DNA from: Sinisalibacter lacisalsi
Lineage (GTDB): Bacteria; Pseudomonadota; Alphaproteobacteria; Rhodobacterales; Rhodobacteraceae
Assembly: GCF_014640115.1 (NCBI RefSeq)
Contig: NZ_BMGI01000006.1
Coordinates: forward strand, 305,544 to 369,543
Reading direction: 5' to 3'
DNA: 64,000 nucleotides
The first letter of the stretch is position 1; the number at the start of each line of letters is the position of its first letter. Below the pieces are notes generated by a model. That model saw nothing but the letters and a program-made list of their open reading frames with translations, had not been told where the DNA came from and did no database searches. The translations under genes were made by a program, and so were the position numbers. Below, in pieces: positions 1 to 8,444 of the stretch.

Positions 1-1771
1 TCATCCAGTTGACCCATTCATAGCCGCCGCCGGGGTTGAAGAAATCGCCGAACGGCGGCACCAGCATGGTCGCATCCTGGCTGATGAACGGGCCGGTGAT
101 ACCGTCGTTCTTCCAGATGAAGACATCGACGTCGTTGCCGTTGCCCTGCGCGCGGTATTCGTCGGAAGTGACTTCGCGGATGTCCACCTGAAGGCCCAGG
201 TCGGCCCAATAGCCGCGGGTCAGCTCGTGCAGCTGCACCGGGCTCCCCTGGCTGGCGAAGACGATGCGCACCGTCAGCGGCTTGCCGTCGGGGCGCTGAC
301 GAATGCCATTCGCGTCCCGCGTCAAGCCCATCTCGTCGAGCAGGGCATTGGCGGCATCGGGGTCGTGCTCGATGAACTGGGTGAGGTGCTCATCGGTGAC
401 GAAGTTCACCGTCGCGGCCTCGGCCGGCACGGCCTGCGCCGGCGTGCCCTGCCCCAGGTAGACGATTTCCTTGATCTCTTCCCGGTCGATCCCCAGCGAC
501 ATCGCCTGGCTGAACCGCACGTCCGAGAATATCTCGGCAAGCACCGGGTCCTTGTGATTCCGGTTGAAGCTGTAGAACACCGTTTCGCCCAGGGTCGGCG
601 CCAGCTCGGCGGTATAGTTACCCTTGGCTTCGTTTTCCTTGAGCAGCGGGAAATCGTTGAGTTCCATCGCCTGCTGCTTCCAGACCACCTCGCCATTCAG
701 GATCCGCAGGTTCACCACCTCGCGCTCGGGCACGTAGTCTTCACGGATCTCGGGGATGTAGGGCAGCTGATTGCCGGCGGTGTCGACCATGTGGAAATAG
801 GGGTTGGCGACGAGGCGGCGGCCTTCGGAATTTTCACGCACGACGATGTGCGATTCCAGCGTCGGCACGGCGGCCTTGCCGATGGCTTCGGCCTTGGACA
901 TGTCCTTCATCATTGCCGAGGGCACGTCCTTCCAGTCCGAATTGCCATAGTAGAAGTTCACGGCCTCGGCTTCGGTCTCAAATCCGTGCTGCTCACGCAG
1001 CGCGGCGGCGTCGGCGTTATACCTGTCCATGAACTGGCCGAGGAAATGCCTGGGCTGGAAGGTCTGGCCATAATCAACGGCCCAGCGGTTCAGCAGGTTC
1101 GGCTGGGGCGCCGGGAAGGAGAAACGCACCGTCACCTCGTCGACGGCCTCGACCTTGGCAGGCTCGCCCTCGAAGAGCCAGCGATCGGGCGTTTTTTCGG
1201 TGATCGCCGGGTTGGTGATGATGTCGTTATACCAGAACGCCACGTCCTCGGCGGTGAACGGCGCACCGTCCGACCACTTGTGTCCCTTGCGCAGGGTGAA
1301 GGTCAGCTGGGTGAAGTCGTCGTTCCACTCCCATGCCTTGGCGACGTTCGGAACGATGGTTTTCAGGTCGTCGGAATAGCGCACGAGGTTGACGTGCCGC
1401 ACCGACAGAATATCGGAGGTGCCCGATTCCGTTCCGCGCGACAGGCCGGTCACAACACCGCCATAGCTGCCGATCTCGGCATAGGGGGCGACGACCAGCG
1501 GCTCGGCCGGCAGGCGCTCGGCCACCGGCGGCAGATCGGGGTTGCCCATGATGCGGGCGTTCAGATCGGCGATCTCGGGGTTTTCCTGAAAGGCAAGGTC
1601 GCAGCTCGCCGCCGCTTCCAGCTCGGCCAGTTCGAACTGTTGCGGGAAGGCGGGCGAAAGGCCCTGCATGTCGGCAACCGTGACAGCCGGGCAATCCGCC
1701 GCGGCGGCGGCTCCGGCAATCAGGCTCAGGGATGCGCCAAGCATAAGGCGCGCGCGGATGGTCGTGGTCAT
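1..1771 (-). CDS. ABC transporter substrate-binding protein, family 5 (3' end outside window)
   Basis: This is the periplasmic binding component of a peptide/oligosaccharide-type ABC importer (SBP_bac_5 class). The frame is open from the ATG at 1771 to the left edge, about 590 codons, so the C-terminus is missing only because the window ends. The N-terminus is a signal peptide: a basic stretch (TTTIRARLM), a hydrophobic core, and an alanine run ending near residue 25. RKGHKWSDGAPFTAEDVAF near residue 160 is the family signature. A GGGAG ribosome site lies about 7 bases before the start. The gene follows the LysR gene in the same direction after 84 bp. The permease and ATPase genes are not visible and may lie beyond the left edge. 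The ligand cannot be told from sequence. Confidence 0.9.
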   Translation of the reverse strand, partial: MTTTIRARLMLGASLSLIAGAAAAADCPAVTVADMQGLSPAFPQQFELAELEAAASCDLAFQENPEIADLNARIMGNPDLPPVAERLPAEPLVVAPYAEIGSYGGVVTGLSRGTESGTSDILSVRHVNLVRYSDDLKTIVPNVAKAWEWNDDFTQLTFTLRKGHKWSDGAPFTAEDVAFWYNDIITNPAITEKTPDRWLFEGEPAKVEAVDEVTVRFSFPAPQPNLLNRWAVDYGQTFQPRHFLGQFMDRYNADAAALREQHGFETEAEAVNFYYGNSDWKDVPSAMMKDMSKAEAIGKAAVPTLESHIVVRENSEGRRLVANPYFHMVDTAGNQLPYIPEIREDYVPEREVVNLRILNGEVVWKQQAMELNDFPLLKENEAKGNYTAELAPTLGETVFYSFNRNHKDPVLAEIFSDVRFSQAMSLGIDREEIKEIVYLGQGTPAQAVPAEAATVNFVTDEHLTQFIEHDPDAANALLDEMGLTRDANGIRQRPDGKPLTVRIVFASQGSPVQLHELTRGYWADLGLQVDIREVTSDEYRAQGNGNDVDVFIWKNDGITGPFISQDATMLVPPFGDFFNPGGGYEWVNWM

Positions 1772-1839
1772 GGCAGACTCCCGTTGTCTCGATACGGGCA
1801 GACCATCGACAGCAATTGTAACACCTCAGTGAAAAAGAA

Positions 1840-1864
1840 AAACTATATATAAACCCTATAGTTT
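1840..1864. promoter_or_regulatory. Inverted repeat, candidate LysR operator
   Basis: A perfect inverted repeat, AAACTATA-N9-TATAGTTT, sits between the LysR stop codon and the start of the binding-protein gene, in an AT-rich patch. It contains several T-N11-A spacings of the kind bound by LysR proteins. It overlaps the last codon of the LysR gene. An operator role is inferred from position and symmetry. Confidence 0.45.
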
Positions 1865-2758
1865 CGCCGGGGTCGACTTGCTCAAATGGGCCCGAGCAAG
1901 ATCAAAGAACGCCCTGACCGGCGCCAACCCGGCCATTTCCGGCAGGCAGGCAAGATAATGTCCCACCTCCAGAGCCGGATCGCGAATCGGCACGGCGGCA
2001 ACCTGCGGATCGTCGGGGTCGATTTCGCCTTCCATCGCGACGCCAAGGCCGATGCCCGCGATCACCGCCGCGCGCATCGATTCCCACGACCCCAGATCAA
2101 GCACGTGCCGCACCCGCGCACCGGCGGCGACCGCAGCGGCGTCGAACATCATGCGCGTGCCCGAACTGGGCTCCCGCCGGATCAGGCCCAGCCGCGCGAT
2201 ATCGTCCCAGCCAAGCGGATCGCCGTGGCTCAGCGGGTGATCTCGGCGCGCCATCAGGATGATCCGCTCCCGCCGCAACTCAAGCGAATGTAACGCTGGA
2301 TCGGGGCGGCTGATCGTGATGAACACCGCCTCGACTTCGCCGGCATGCAGCAGGCGCAGAAGATCGCCCGTGGCCTGCGACCGCGCCTCGACCCGCAGCC
2401 CCGGATAGGTGGTGATGAAGTCCGACAACAGCGGCATGACGAATTGATGCGTCGAATAGCCGATCGAAAGGCGACCGGCTTCGAGCGTGCTGGTGCGATC
2501 GAGCGTCGTCTCGATCTCCGACATCAGCGCCAGCGCCGCACGCATCCGCGGCAGCAGCGCGTGCGAAACCGCGTTGGGGATCAGCCGATGCCCTTCTCGC
2601 TGGAACAGGCGCAGGGCGTAACGGTCTTCGATCTGGCGCAACTGCGCCGAAACCGTGGGTTGGCTCACCCCGAGGTCGCGGGCCGCCGCCCCGACCCCGC
2701 CCGCGCGGCACAGCGCCTCGAGCACCCGGATTTGCGTCAATGTCAGGTTCTTCGTCAT
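1856..2758 (-). CDS. LysR family transcriptional regulator
   Basis: A 300-residue LysR-type regulator, the usual family length. The N-terminal winged helix-turn-helix is clear (LTLTQIRVLEALCRAGGVG, then DLGVSQPTVSAQLRQIE at about residues 25-45). It is followed by the periplasmic-binding-like effector domain. I chose the ATG at 2758 over an upstream candidate because the LTLTQIR start is where LysR proteins normally begin and a GAGG ribosome site precedes it. It lies immediately upstream of the ABC binding-protein gene on the same strand, so it probably controls uptake of that ligand. The inducer is unknown. Confidence 0.9.
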   Translation of the reverse strand: MTKNLTLTQIRVLEALCRAGGVGAAARDLGVSQPTVSAQLRQIEDRYALRLFQREGHRLIPNAVSHALLPRMRAALALMSEIETTLDRTSTLEAGRLSIGYSTHQFVMPLLSDFITTYPGLRVEARSQATGDLLRLLHAGEVEAVFITISRPDPALHSLELRRERIILMARRDHPLSHGDPLGWDDIARLGLIRREPSSGTRMMFDAAAVAAGARVRHVLDLGSWESMRAAVIAGIGLGVAMEGEIDPDDPQVAAVPIRDPALEVGHYLACLPEMAGLAPVRAFFDLARAHLSKSTPAKL

Positions 2759-2960
2759 CGCCTCTAGCCCCCTTCCTCCGCGCTGCGCCGATCGGCGACA
2801 GAGCGTCATCCTGCGCATTTCAATCCATGCATCGCGGATCAGCGCAAGACCACCAGGATTCGTCCGGCGCGCTCACCCCCAGGAGGCCGCTTGTCACCAA
2901 ACCCGGCCAGTCCGCGCATCGAATCATTTACAAAACTAGAATTGCGGTTATGTTTTTCCC

Positions 2961-3278
2961 ATGACAACGACCAGCCCTAACGCCCGCGCGCTCGCCGCCC
3001 TTGGCCACGATGCACGGCTTTCGATCTTCCGCCTCCTCGTCAAGGCAGGCGACGAGGGCCTGAGGGTGAGTGACATCGGCGAGCACCTCGGGCTCGCCCC
3101 GTCCACGCTCGCGCATCACCTGTCAACGCTGGTCGATGCCGGGCTCGTGTTGCAGGACAAGCAGGGGCGCGAGGTCTTCAACCGGGTCGATTACCCGGCC
3201 ATGCGCGGCGTCGTGAACTTCCTGACGTCCGAATGCTGCGCCGGGGTCTCGTTCCCGCTTGCGGAGGATGTGGCGTGA
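2961..3278 (+). CDS. ArsR/SmtB family transcriptional regulator
   Basis: A 105-residue ArsR-type repressor with the typical winged helix (RALAALGHDARLSIFRLL, then HLGLAPSTLAHHLSTLVDAG). A vicinal cysteine pair (SECCAG) near the C-terminus is a plausible thiol site for arsenite or another soft metal(loid). The permease gene begins 55 bp downstream on the same strand, so the pair reads as a metalloid-sensing repressor and its efflux pump. The ATG at 2961 has no strong ribosome site. The inducer is inferred from family and neighbour, not shown. Confidence 0.88.
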   Translation: MTTTSPNARALAALGHDARLSIFRLLVKAGDEGLRVSDIGEHLGLAPSTLAHHLSTLVDAGLVLQDKQGREVFNRVDYPAMRGVVNFLTSECCAGVSFPLAEDVA

Positions 3279-3333
3279 GGCATGGCACCGATTTTTCTTG
3301 CCTTGAAATAACTATAATGCCGGAGATTTGGTA

Positions 3334-4380
3334 ATGACTGACACCACCCTTTCCACGCCGGGCTTCCGGTCTGTTCTGCGGCGCCTCTGGCAAGACCAGC
3401 GTGTCTGGCTCGCGTCGGCCCTGATCCTGCTGGCTCTGGCGGTGTTCGACCCGGCACAATCCGCCCAAAGCGCGCGCTTCGCCGGCGGTGCGCTCCTGCA
3501 CACCGCGCCCTACCTGGTGTTGTCGATCGCCATCGCGGCCTGGGCCGGCGCCACGGGGGCCGACAATCTGATCGCAAAAGCCTTCACCGGCGCCCCGCTC
3601 CTGATGATCGCGCTCGGCGCCCTCGCCGGCGGCATCTCGCCGTTCTGCTCCTGCGGGGTCATCCCGCTGATCGCCGCGCTGCTGGCGATGGGCGTGCCGC
3701 TCTCGGCGGTCATGGCCTTCTGGCTCGCCTCGCCGATCATGGACCCCTCGATGTTCGTGCTGACCGCCGGTGTGCTCGATCTGGAATTCGCCATCGCCAA
3801 AACGCTCGCCGCAATCGGGCTTGGCGTGTTCGGTGGCCTCGTCGTGCACACGCTTTCGCGCGGCGGGGCGCTGGCCCACCCGCTGCGGGAAGGCATCGGC
3901 GATGGCGGCTGCGGCGGCGCCACGGTGCGCGCGCCGAAGCCCGTGGCCTGGCGCTTCTGGGCCGAGCCCGAGCGCCGCGCGAAGTTTGGCAAGACGGCCC
4001 TCAACACCAGCCTTTTCCTCGCCAAGTGGCTGACGCTGGCCTTCATCCTCGAAAGCCTGATGCTGGCATGGATCCCGACCGAAACGGTGACGGCATCGCT
4101 CGGCGGCGAGGGGCTCTTGCCGATCCTCACCGCAACGCTGGTGGGTGTGCCCGCCTATCTCAACGGCTATGCCGCGCTGCCGCTGGTGGGCGGGCTGATC
4201 GAACAGGGCATGGCGCCCGGCGCGGGCATGGCCTTTCTCATCGCCGGGGGCGTGACCTCGATCCCCGCGGCCATGGCGGTCTGGGCGCTGGCCCGGCCCC
4301 CGGTCTTCGCCCTCTACATCGCCCTGTCTCTTTCGGGCGCTTTCTCCATCGGGCTCCTGTTTCAACTCTGGAGCATGTGA
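3334..4380 (+). CDS. Permease, ArsP/YraQ (DUF318) family
   Basis: A 348-residue inner-membrane permease with about eight hydrophobic segments. The block SPFCSCGVIPLIAALLAMG, followed by SPIMDPSMFVLTAG, is the hallmark of the DUF318 permeases, the family of the organoarsenical exporter ArsP. The cysteine pair in FCSCG fits a role in binding soft metalloids. The ATG at 3334 has a GGAGA site eight bases upstream. A TATAAT hexamer at 3313-3318 in the gap after the ArsR gene may be a separate -10 element, but I see no good -35. Methylarsenite or similar export is a family-based inference; other DUF318 substrates are not excluded. Confidence 0.85.
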   Translation: MTDTTLSTPGFRSVLRRLWQDQRVWLASALILLALAVFDPAQSAQSARFAGGALLHTAPYLVLSIAIAAWAGATGADNLIAKAFTGAPLLMIALGALAGGISPFCSCGVIPLIAALLAMGVPLSAVMAFWLASPIMDPSMFVLTAGVLDLEFAIAKTLAAIGLGVFGGLVVHTLSRGGALAHPLREGIGDGGCGGATVRAPKPVAWRFWAEPERRAKFGKTALNTSLFLAKWLTLAFILESLMLAWIPTETVTASLGGEGLLPILTATLVGVPAYLNGYAALPLVGGLIEQGMAPGAGMAFLIAGGVTSIPAAMAVWALARPPVFALYIALSLSGAFSIGLLFQLWSM

Positions 4381-4426
4381 TGACCGGAGCCAAAGCCCCC
4401 CGCGCCGCCGCCGAGGATTGCCACGC

Positions 4427-5587
4427 ATGATACCAAGGCTCTCGGCGGGGCAGCGCGGCCCCGTCATCGCCGCCCTCGGCACCGCGCAGACGGTGGGCTG
4501 GGCGTCGAGTTACTACATCCCGGCGGTTCTGGCCGTGCCGATGGCGCAGGACCTCGGGCTTTCGCCGGTCTGGGTCTTCGCGGCCTTCTCGATGGCGATG
4601 GTGGTCTCCGCCATGGTCGGCCCCGCGGCCGGGGCCCGGATAGACAGGCTGGGCGGGCGCGGCGTTCTGATGCTGTCGAACCTCGTCTTCGCGACAGGAC
4701 TCGGGTTGCTCGCCGCGGCCCCCTCGCCGGTCATTCTCTTCGCCGGCTGGGCGATCATCGGTCTGGGCATGGGGATCGGTCTCTACGAGGCCGGGTTTGC
4801 CACGCTGGCGGGGATCTACGGCCGCGCCGCGCGCGGGCCGATCACAGGCATCACGCTGATCGCCGGATTTGCCAGCACCATAGGCTGGCCCTTGTCTGGC
4901 CTGATGCTGGCAACGTGGGGATGGCGCGAGGCCTGCCTTGGCTGGGCGCTGATCCACCTCGCCCTCGCCCTGCCGCTGAACGCCGTGCTGCCCCGGGCCA
5001 CCGAAAAGCTCACCCGCGCGCCAACCCCGATCGAGGAAGGCCCGCCACCGCCGCGATTGGCGCTCGTGCTACTGGCCTTTGTCTTCGCGGCGACATGGTT
5101 CAACGCCACCGCCATGGCCGCCCACCTCCCCGGCCTGTTGCAGGCGGCCGGGGCCACCACGACCGTGGCCATCGCCGCTGGCGCGCTGATCGGCCCGGCG
5201 CAGGTGGCGGCGCGTTTTCTGGAGTTCGGCCTTTTTCGACGGGTCCATCCCCTCGCCTCCACACGCCTCGCCGCCTCGGCGCATCCGCTGGCGGCCGTCG
5301 CGCTGGTGGTCTTCGGCGGACCTGCCGCCTACGCTTTCGCGATCCTGCACGGCGCGGGCAACGGCATCCTGACGATCGCGAAGGGCACGTTGCCGCTCGC
5401 CCTGTTCGGTGCCGAAGGCTACGGGCAGCGGCTCGGCTGGCTGAACGCGCCCGCCCGCATCCTGCAAGCGGCCGCACCCCTGATCTTCGGGGCCGCGCTG
5501 ACCGCGTGGGGGCTTTCCGCGATCTGGCTGACGGCGGGGATCGGCCTGGCGGCCCTGGCGGCGTTGCTGGTTCTCAGGCGCACCTGA
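4427..5587 (+). CDS. MFS transporter
   Basis: A 386-residue major-facilitator carrier with about twelve hydrophobic segments. The motif GARIDRLGGRGVLM between the second and third helices corresponds to MFS motif A. The ATG at 4427 is preceded by a GAGGA site. The preceding permease gene ends 46 bp upstream, so this is probably the third gene of the ArsR-permease operon. A 16-codon reading frame (4380-4430) fills the gap, overlapping the permease stop and this start. Substrate is unknown; the context suggests metalloid or drug efflux. Confidence 0.85.
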   Translation: MIPRLSAGQRGPVIAALGTAQTVGWASSYYIPAVLAVPMAQDLGLSPVWVFAAFSMAMVVSAMVGPAAGARIDRLGGRGVLMLSNLVFATGLGLLAAAPSPVILFAGWAIIGLGMGIGLYEAGFATLAGIYGRAARGPITGITLIAGFASTIGWPLSGLMLATWGWREACLGWALIHLALALPLNAVLPRATEKLTRAPTPIEEGPPPPRLALVLLAFVFAATWFNATAMAAHLPGLLQAAGATTTVAIAAGALIGPAQVAARFLEFGLFRRVHPLASTRLAASAHPLAAVALVVFGGPAAYAFAILHGAGNGILTIAKGTLPLALFGAEGYGQRLGWLNAPARILQAAAPLIFGAALTAWGLSAIWLTAGIGLAALAALLVLRRT

Positions 5588-5606
5588 GGCCCGATCCGCC
5601 GCGCGA

Positions 5607-5918
5607 TCATGCGTGCGGCGAGAACGGCGCCGGGTTGAGAAACATGCTTTCCTGGTATTCGAGGAAAGGCAGGATTCTCGGAACGAATGCCTGCCATTCC
5701 GGGTCTGCGCCGAGCTTGCCGCGCTGCGTTGCCCGGTGTTCGTAACTGTCGTAGCCCCAGATGAACACGATCGAGTTGAGCGGCCCGCTCTCGGTCACCC
5801 AGCAGCCGATCAGCGTGGCGTATTTCGAGATGATGCCAAGCCCCTCCTTCTCGTAGATCGCGAGAAACTCGGCGGCCTTGCCGGCGGTGATCCGGTATGT
5901 GCGATGTTCGTAAATCAT
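5607..5918 (-). CDS. NIPSNAP family protein
   Basis: A 103-residue NIPSNAP-domain protein. MIYEHRTYRITAGKAAEFL is the usual family opening, and the later segment around FIWGYDSYEHRATQR matches the ferredoxin-like fold of the second half. Start at 5918 has a strong GGGGAAG ribosome site. It is cytoplasmic, with no signal peptide. It is transcribed away from the TetR gene, with the palindromic operator between them, so it is probably under the same repressor. NIPSNAP proteins in bacterial catabolic operons are often accessory proteins of unknown biochemistry; no enzyme activity can be assigned. Confidence 0.85.
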   Translation of the reverse strand: MIYEHRTYRITAGKAAEFLAIYEKEGLGIISKYATLIGCWVTESGPLNSIVFIWGYDSYEHRATQRGKLGADPEWQAFVPRILPFLEYQESMFLNPAPFSPHA

Positions 5919-5992
5919 GTCTTCCCCACTTCTGGACATCGGGTCGGTCGAACCGGACCGTATCGGGACCGAAACCGCCTCGCAACAATTAA

Positions 5993-6008
5993 GTCGTCAC
6001 CTGACGAC
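5993..6008. promoter_or_regulatory. Palindromic operator, TetR site 1
   Basis: GTCGTCA-CC-TGACGAC lies in the divergent gap between the NIPSNAP and TetR genes. The same half-sites recur at 6890-6905 before the ABC/hydroxylase operon. Two copies flanking one TetR gene support it as the TetR binding site. Confidence 0.65.
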
Positions 6009-6106
6009 CTATTGTTTTCCTTTCCTTGGCGCTGGGATTGTTATCTATTCACAGAACCCCCGGCACCGGATGATCACGCAAACGATACGAGAAGAAGGCC
6101 AAGTCC

Positions 6107-6799
6107 ATGAAGGCAAAGTCTGACGCCCTTCGCAAACGAACCAGGAAGAACGGCCCCGAGGCCGAAGGCGGGACGACGACGCGCTTGCCGCACGCCGAGC
6201 GCAAGGCGCAGATCCTCGAAATCGCATCGGATTTCTTTGCCGATTACGGCCTGACGGCGCAGACGCGGCGTCTCGCCGAGGAATGCGGCATTTCCCAGCG
6301 CCTGCTCTATCGTTTCTTCCCGACCAAGGAGGATCTGGTCGCGGAGGTTTACCGCAAGGAAATCGTGGGCGCCTTCAAGGCGGTCTGGTTCGTCGAACTG
6401 CAGGACCGTTCGCGCAGCATGGAAGACCGTTTAAGCCATTTCTACGAGGATTACACGGAACAGACGCTTACGCGTAAGTGGTTGCGATTGTTCATGTATG
6501 CCTCGCTTTCCGAGTCTTCGATGGCGCCGGACTACATTTCGAGCATCATCACCCAGCTGCTGGAGGTGATCATGTCGGAGACCGCTGCCGAGTGCGGGGT
6601 CGAGCTGCCAGACGACCGGGATGTCATCCGGGAAATGGGATGGACGCTGCACGGCGCGATCTCGCACTACGCGATTCGCCGGCATCTCTACCACGCGAGC
6701 CAGGCCGTGCCGCTCAAGCGGGTGGTGAAGATCCAGGTTCGGCTGTTTCTCAATGGCTTTGCCGACATGGTGCAAAGCGCGGCCGAAGAAACCGGGTGA
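6107..6799 (+). CDS. TetR family transcriptional regulator
   Basis: A 230-residue TetR-type repressor. The DNA-binding helix-turn-helix lies at about residues 28-75 (LEIASDFFADYGLTAQTRR, then CGISQRLLYRFFPTKEDL). The long C-terminal ligand domain has no recognisable specificity. AGAAGG precedes the ATG at 6107. The gene lies between two copies of a GTCGTCA/TGACGAC palindrome, one in its own upstream region shared with the NIPSNAP gene and one in front of the ABC importer operon. It is therefore the likely local repressor of both, released by a substrate or intermediate of the downstream pathway. Confidence 0.9.
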   Translation: MKAKSDALRKRTRKNGPEAEGGTTTRLPHAERKAQILEIASDFFADYGLTAQTRRLAEECGISQRLLYRFFPTKEDLVAEVYRKEIVGAFKAVWFVELQDRSRSMEDRLSHFYEDYTEQTLTRKWLRLFMYASLSESSMAPDYISSIITQLLEVIMSETAAECGVELPDDRDVIREMGWTLHGAISHYAIRRHLYHASQAVPLKRVVKIQVRLFLNGFADMVQSAAEETG

Positions 6800-6849
6800 C
6801 CGAGGCGGCCTGCCGTTTGCCTCGCCCGTGCGCAACATGCGCGCGCTTT

Positions 6850-6864
6850 GCTCAACGATTGAGC
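6850..6864. terminator. Short hairpin downstream of the TetR gene
   Basis: GCTCAA-CGA-TTGAGC can form a six-pair stem, followed shortly by AAATTTTT. This may be a weak intrinsic terminator of the TetR transcript, or a further protein site beside the operator at 6890. The stem is short. Confidence 0.3.
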
Positions 6865-6889
6865 GGAAATTTTTCCCAAACCTTCCAAA

Positions 6890-6926
6890 GTCGTCAATTG
6901 ACGACAATTTGAATCGTCGCTACCGT
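6890..6926 (+). promoter_or_regulatory. TetR operator overlapping the ABC/hydroxylase operon promoter
   Basis: A perfect 16-bp palindrome, GTCGTCAATTGACGAC (6890-6905), contains TTGACG at 6898-6903. Seventeen bases later comes TACCGT at 6921-6926. Read as -35 and -10 boxes, the palindrome covers the -35 element, the arrangement expected for repression. The half-sites match those in the NIPSNAP/TetR gap. The -10 box is weak, so the exact transcription start is uncertain. Confidence 0.55.
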
Positions 6927-7031
6927 CGCCCCCGCTGGCAATCTTGACCCTTGGGCGGGCCGGCCTGCGTTGACCCGCGAACAAGGGCACACGCATGAAA
7001 AACAAAAACGACCAACAGAGAGGAACTGACC

Positions 7032-8360
7032 ATGTCGACACGAAAAATGGTTCACTTGGGGCGGCGCGATTTCCTGCGCACCTCGGCCGCGGCCGGCGCG
7101 ATGGCTCTCGCCGGTCCTGCGCGCATGGCAATGGCGCAAGGCGCTCCCCTGACGATGCACACCTGGTCGGCGGCCGTCGATACCGTGCAAAGCCACCTCA
7201 ATGCCTTCCAGGAAGAGACGGGCATTCAGGTCAACTACGGCAACTCGCCCTGGGCGCAGTATCGCGAGGGCATGGTCACCAAGTTTGTCGGCGGAGCCCC
7301 CCTCGACATGATGTGGGTCTCTGACTCGTGGCTGCCCGAATGGGTCGAGGCGGGCTGGATCGCGCCGATCGACGATTTCGACTTCCTGATGAAATACAAC
7401 GCCGAAGCCGAAGACTTCTCGACCGACTCGATGACCTACAAGGGCCGGCAATACGGCCTGACCTACTACACCGATTACATGGCGTTCTTCTACGACGAGG
7501 AGAAGGTGAAGGAGGCCGGGTTCGATGCGCCGCCGACGACCTGGGAAGAGGTGGTCGAGCAATCGCTGGTGATGAAGGAAAAGGGCATTTCGGAATACCC
7601 GATGATGCTGGCGATGGCACAGGAGAGCTGGCTGATCGAGTTCATGTCGTCGCTGGTGTTCTCGCACGGCGGCCACTTCACCGACGACAACGGCGATTCC
7701 GTGATGCAGAACGCCGACGGCGGCGCGGTGCAGGCCCTGCAGTGGGTGGTCGACGCGGTGAACAAGCACGGCATCATCTCGCCGGCCTGTGTCGAAACCG
7801 GCGAGCTTTCGGGGCTCAAGGCCTTCGCCTCGGGCAACCATGCCTTCGCGATGGTGGCCAAGTACCGCCTGCGCATGCTGAACGATCCCGAGCAATCGCA
7901 GATCGCCGGCCGCGTCAAACAGGCGATGATGCCGATGGGGCCGGACGGCGATCACTCGACCGTTGGCTGGATGCGGTTCCACGGCATGTCGTCGCAGGCT
8001 GCGCAAGACCCGAAGCGCGCCGAAGACACCGCCCGCCTGATCGAGTGGTTCGGCGGCAAGGCGAATGGCGAATACAAGTTCCAGAAGCTCCTGTTCCTCG
8101 ATATCGGCGCGGGCTTCGGTGTGAAACCGCTGTTCGACGATCCCGACATCCAGGCCGCCTACGATCAATACGGCGACGTCGAGATCATCAAGGCCCAGCA
8201 GGCGATCGCGCGCAAGAAAGACGTGATCACGCCGTGGTTCGGCGAGTGGAACGAGGCCAACGGCACCGCCTGGCAGCAGGCCATCCTCGGCAATTCCGAT
8301 GTTGCTTCGGCGCTCGCGAAATCCGGCGAAACCTGGGACGAGCTGAAGTCCGAATACTGA
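7032..8360 (+). CDS. ABC transporter substrate-binding protein, family 1 (Tat-exported)
   Basis: A 442-residue periplasmic binding protein of the extracellular solute-binding family 1, the class serving MalFGK-type sugar importers. The N-terminus carries a twin-arginine signal (GRRDFLR at about residues 10-16), then a hydrophobic stretch ending in AMAQG, so it is probably exported folded through the Tat pathway. GAGAGGAAC precedes the ATG. It is the first gene of the operon, with two permeases and an ATPase following, so it defines import specificity. The ligand is unknown. The downstream molybdenum hydroxylase and amidohydrolase suggest something other than a plain sugar. Confidence 0.92.
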   Translation: MSTRKMVHLGRRDFLRTSAAAGAMALAGPARMAMAQGAPLTMHTWSAAVDTVQSHLNAFQEETGIQVNYGNSPWAQYREGMVTKFVGGAPLDMMWVSDSWLPEWVEAGWIAPIDDFDFLMKYNAEAEDFSTDSMTYKGRQYGLTYYTDYMAFFYDEEKVKEAGFDAPPTTWEEVVEQSLVMKEKGISEYPMMLAMAQESWLIEFMSSLVFSHGGHFTDDNGDSVMQNADGGAVQALQWVVDAVNKHGIISPACVETGELSGLKAFASGNHAFAMVAKYRLRMLNDPEQSQIAGRVKQAMMPMGPDGDHSTVGWMRFHGMSSQAAQDPKRAEDTARLIEWFGGKANGEYKFQKLLFLDIGAGFGVKPLFDDPDIQAAYDQYGDVEIIKAQQAIARKKDVITPWFGEWNEANGTAWQQAILGNSDVASALAKSGETWDELKSEY

Positions 8361-8444
8361 TCAAGACGCCGCTGCGGCGCGGGCCCACCAGCCCGCGCCG
8401 CCCCTTGGCTCGGCCCAGACGGGCCCAACAGACGGATTATCACA

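Noticed and set aside
227-1852. A 541-codon plus-strand open frame
   Set aside because: It is antisense to the family 5 binding-protein gene, whose minus-strand translation has a signal peptide and family motif. The plus-strand product has shadow-like composition.
3178-4482. A 434-codon minus-strand frame opposite the permease
   Set aside because: Composed almost entirely of Arg, Gly, Glu, Asp and His. The opposite strand encodes a clear ArsP-type permease.
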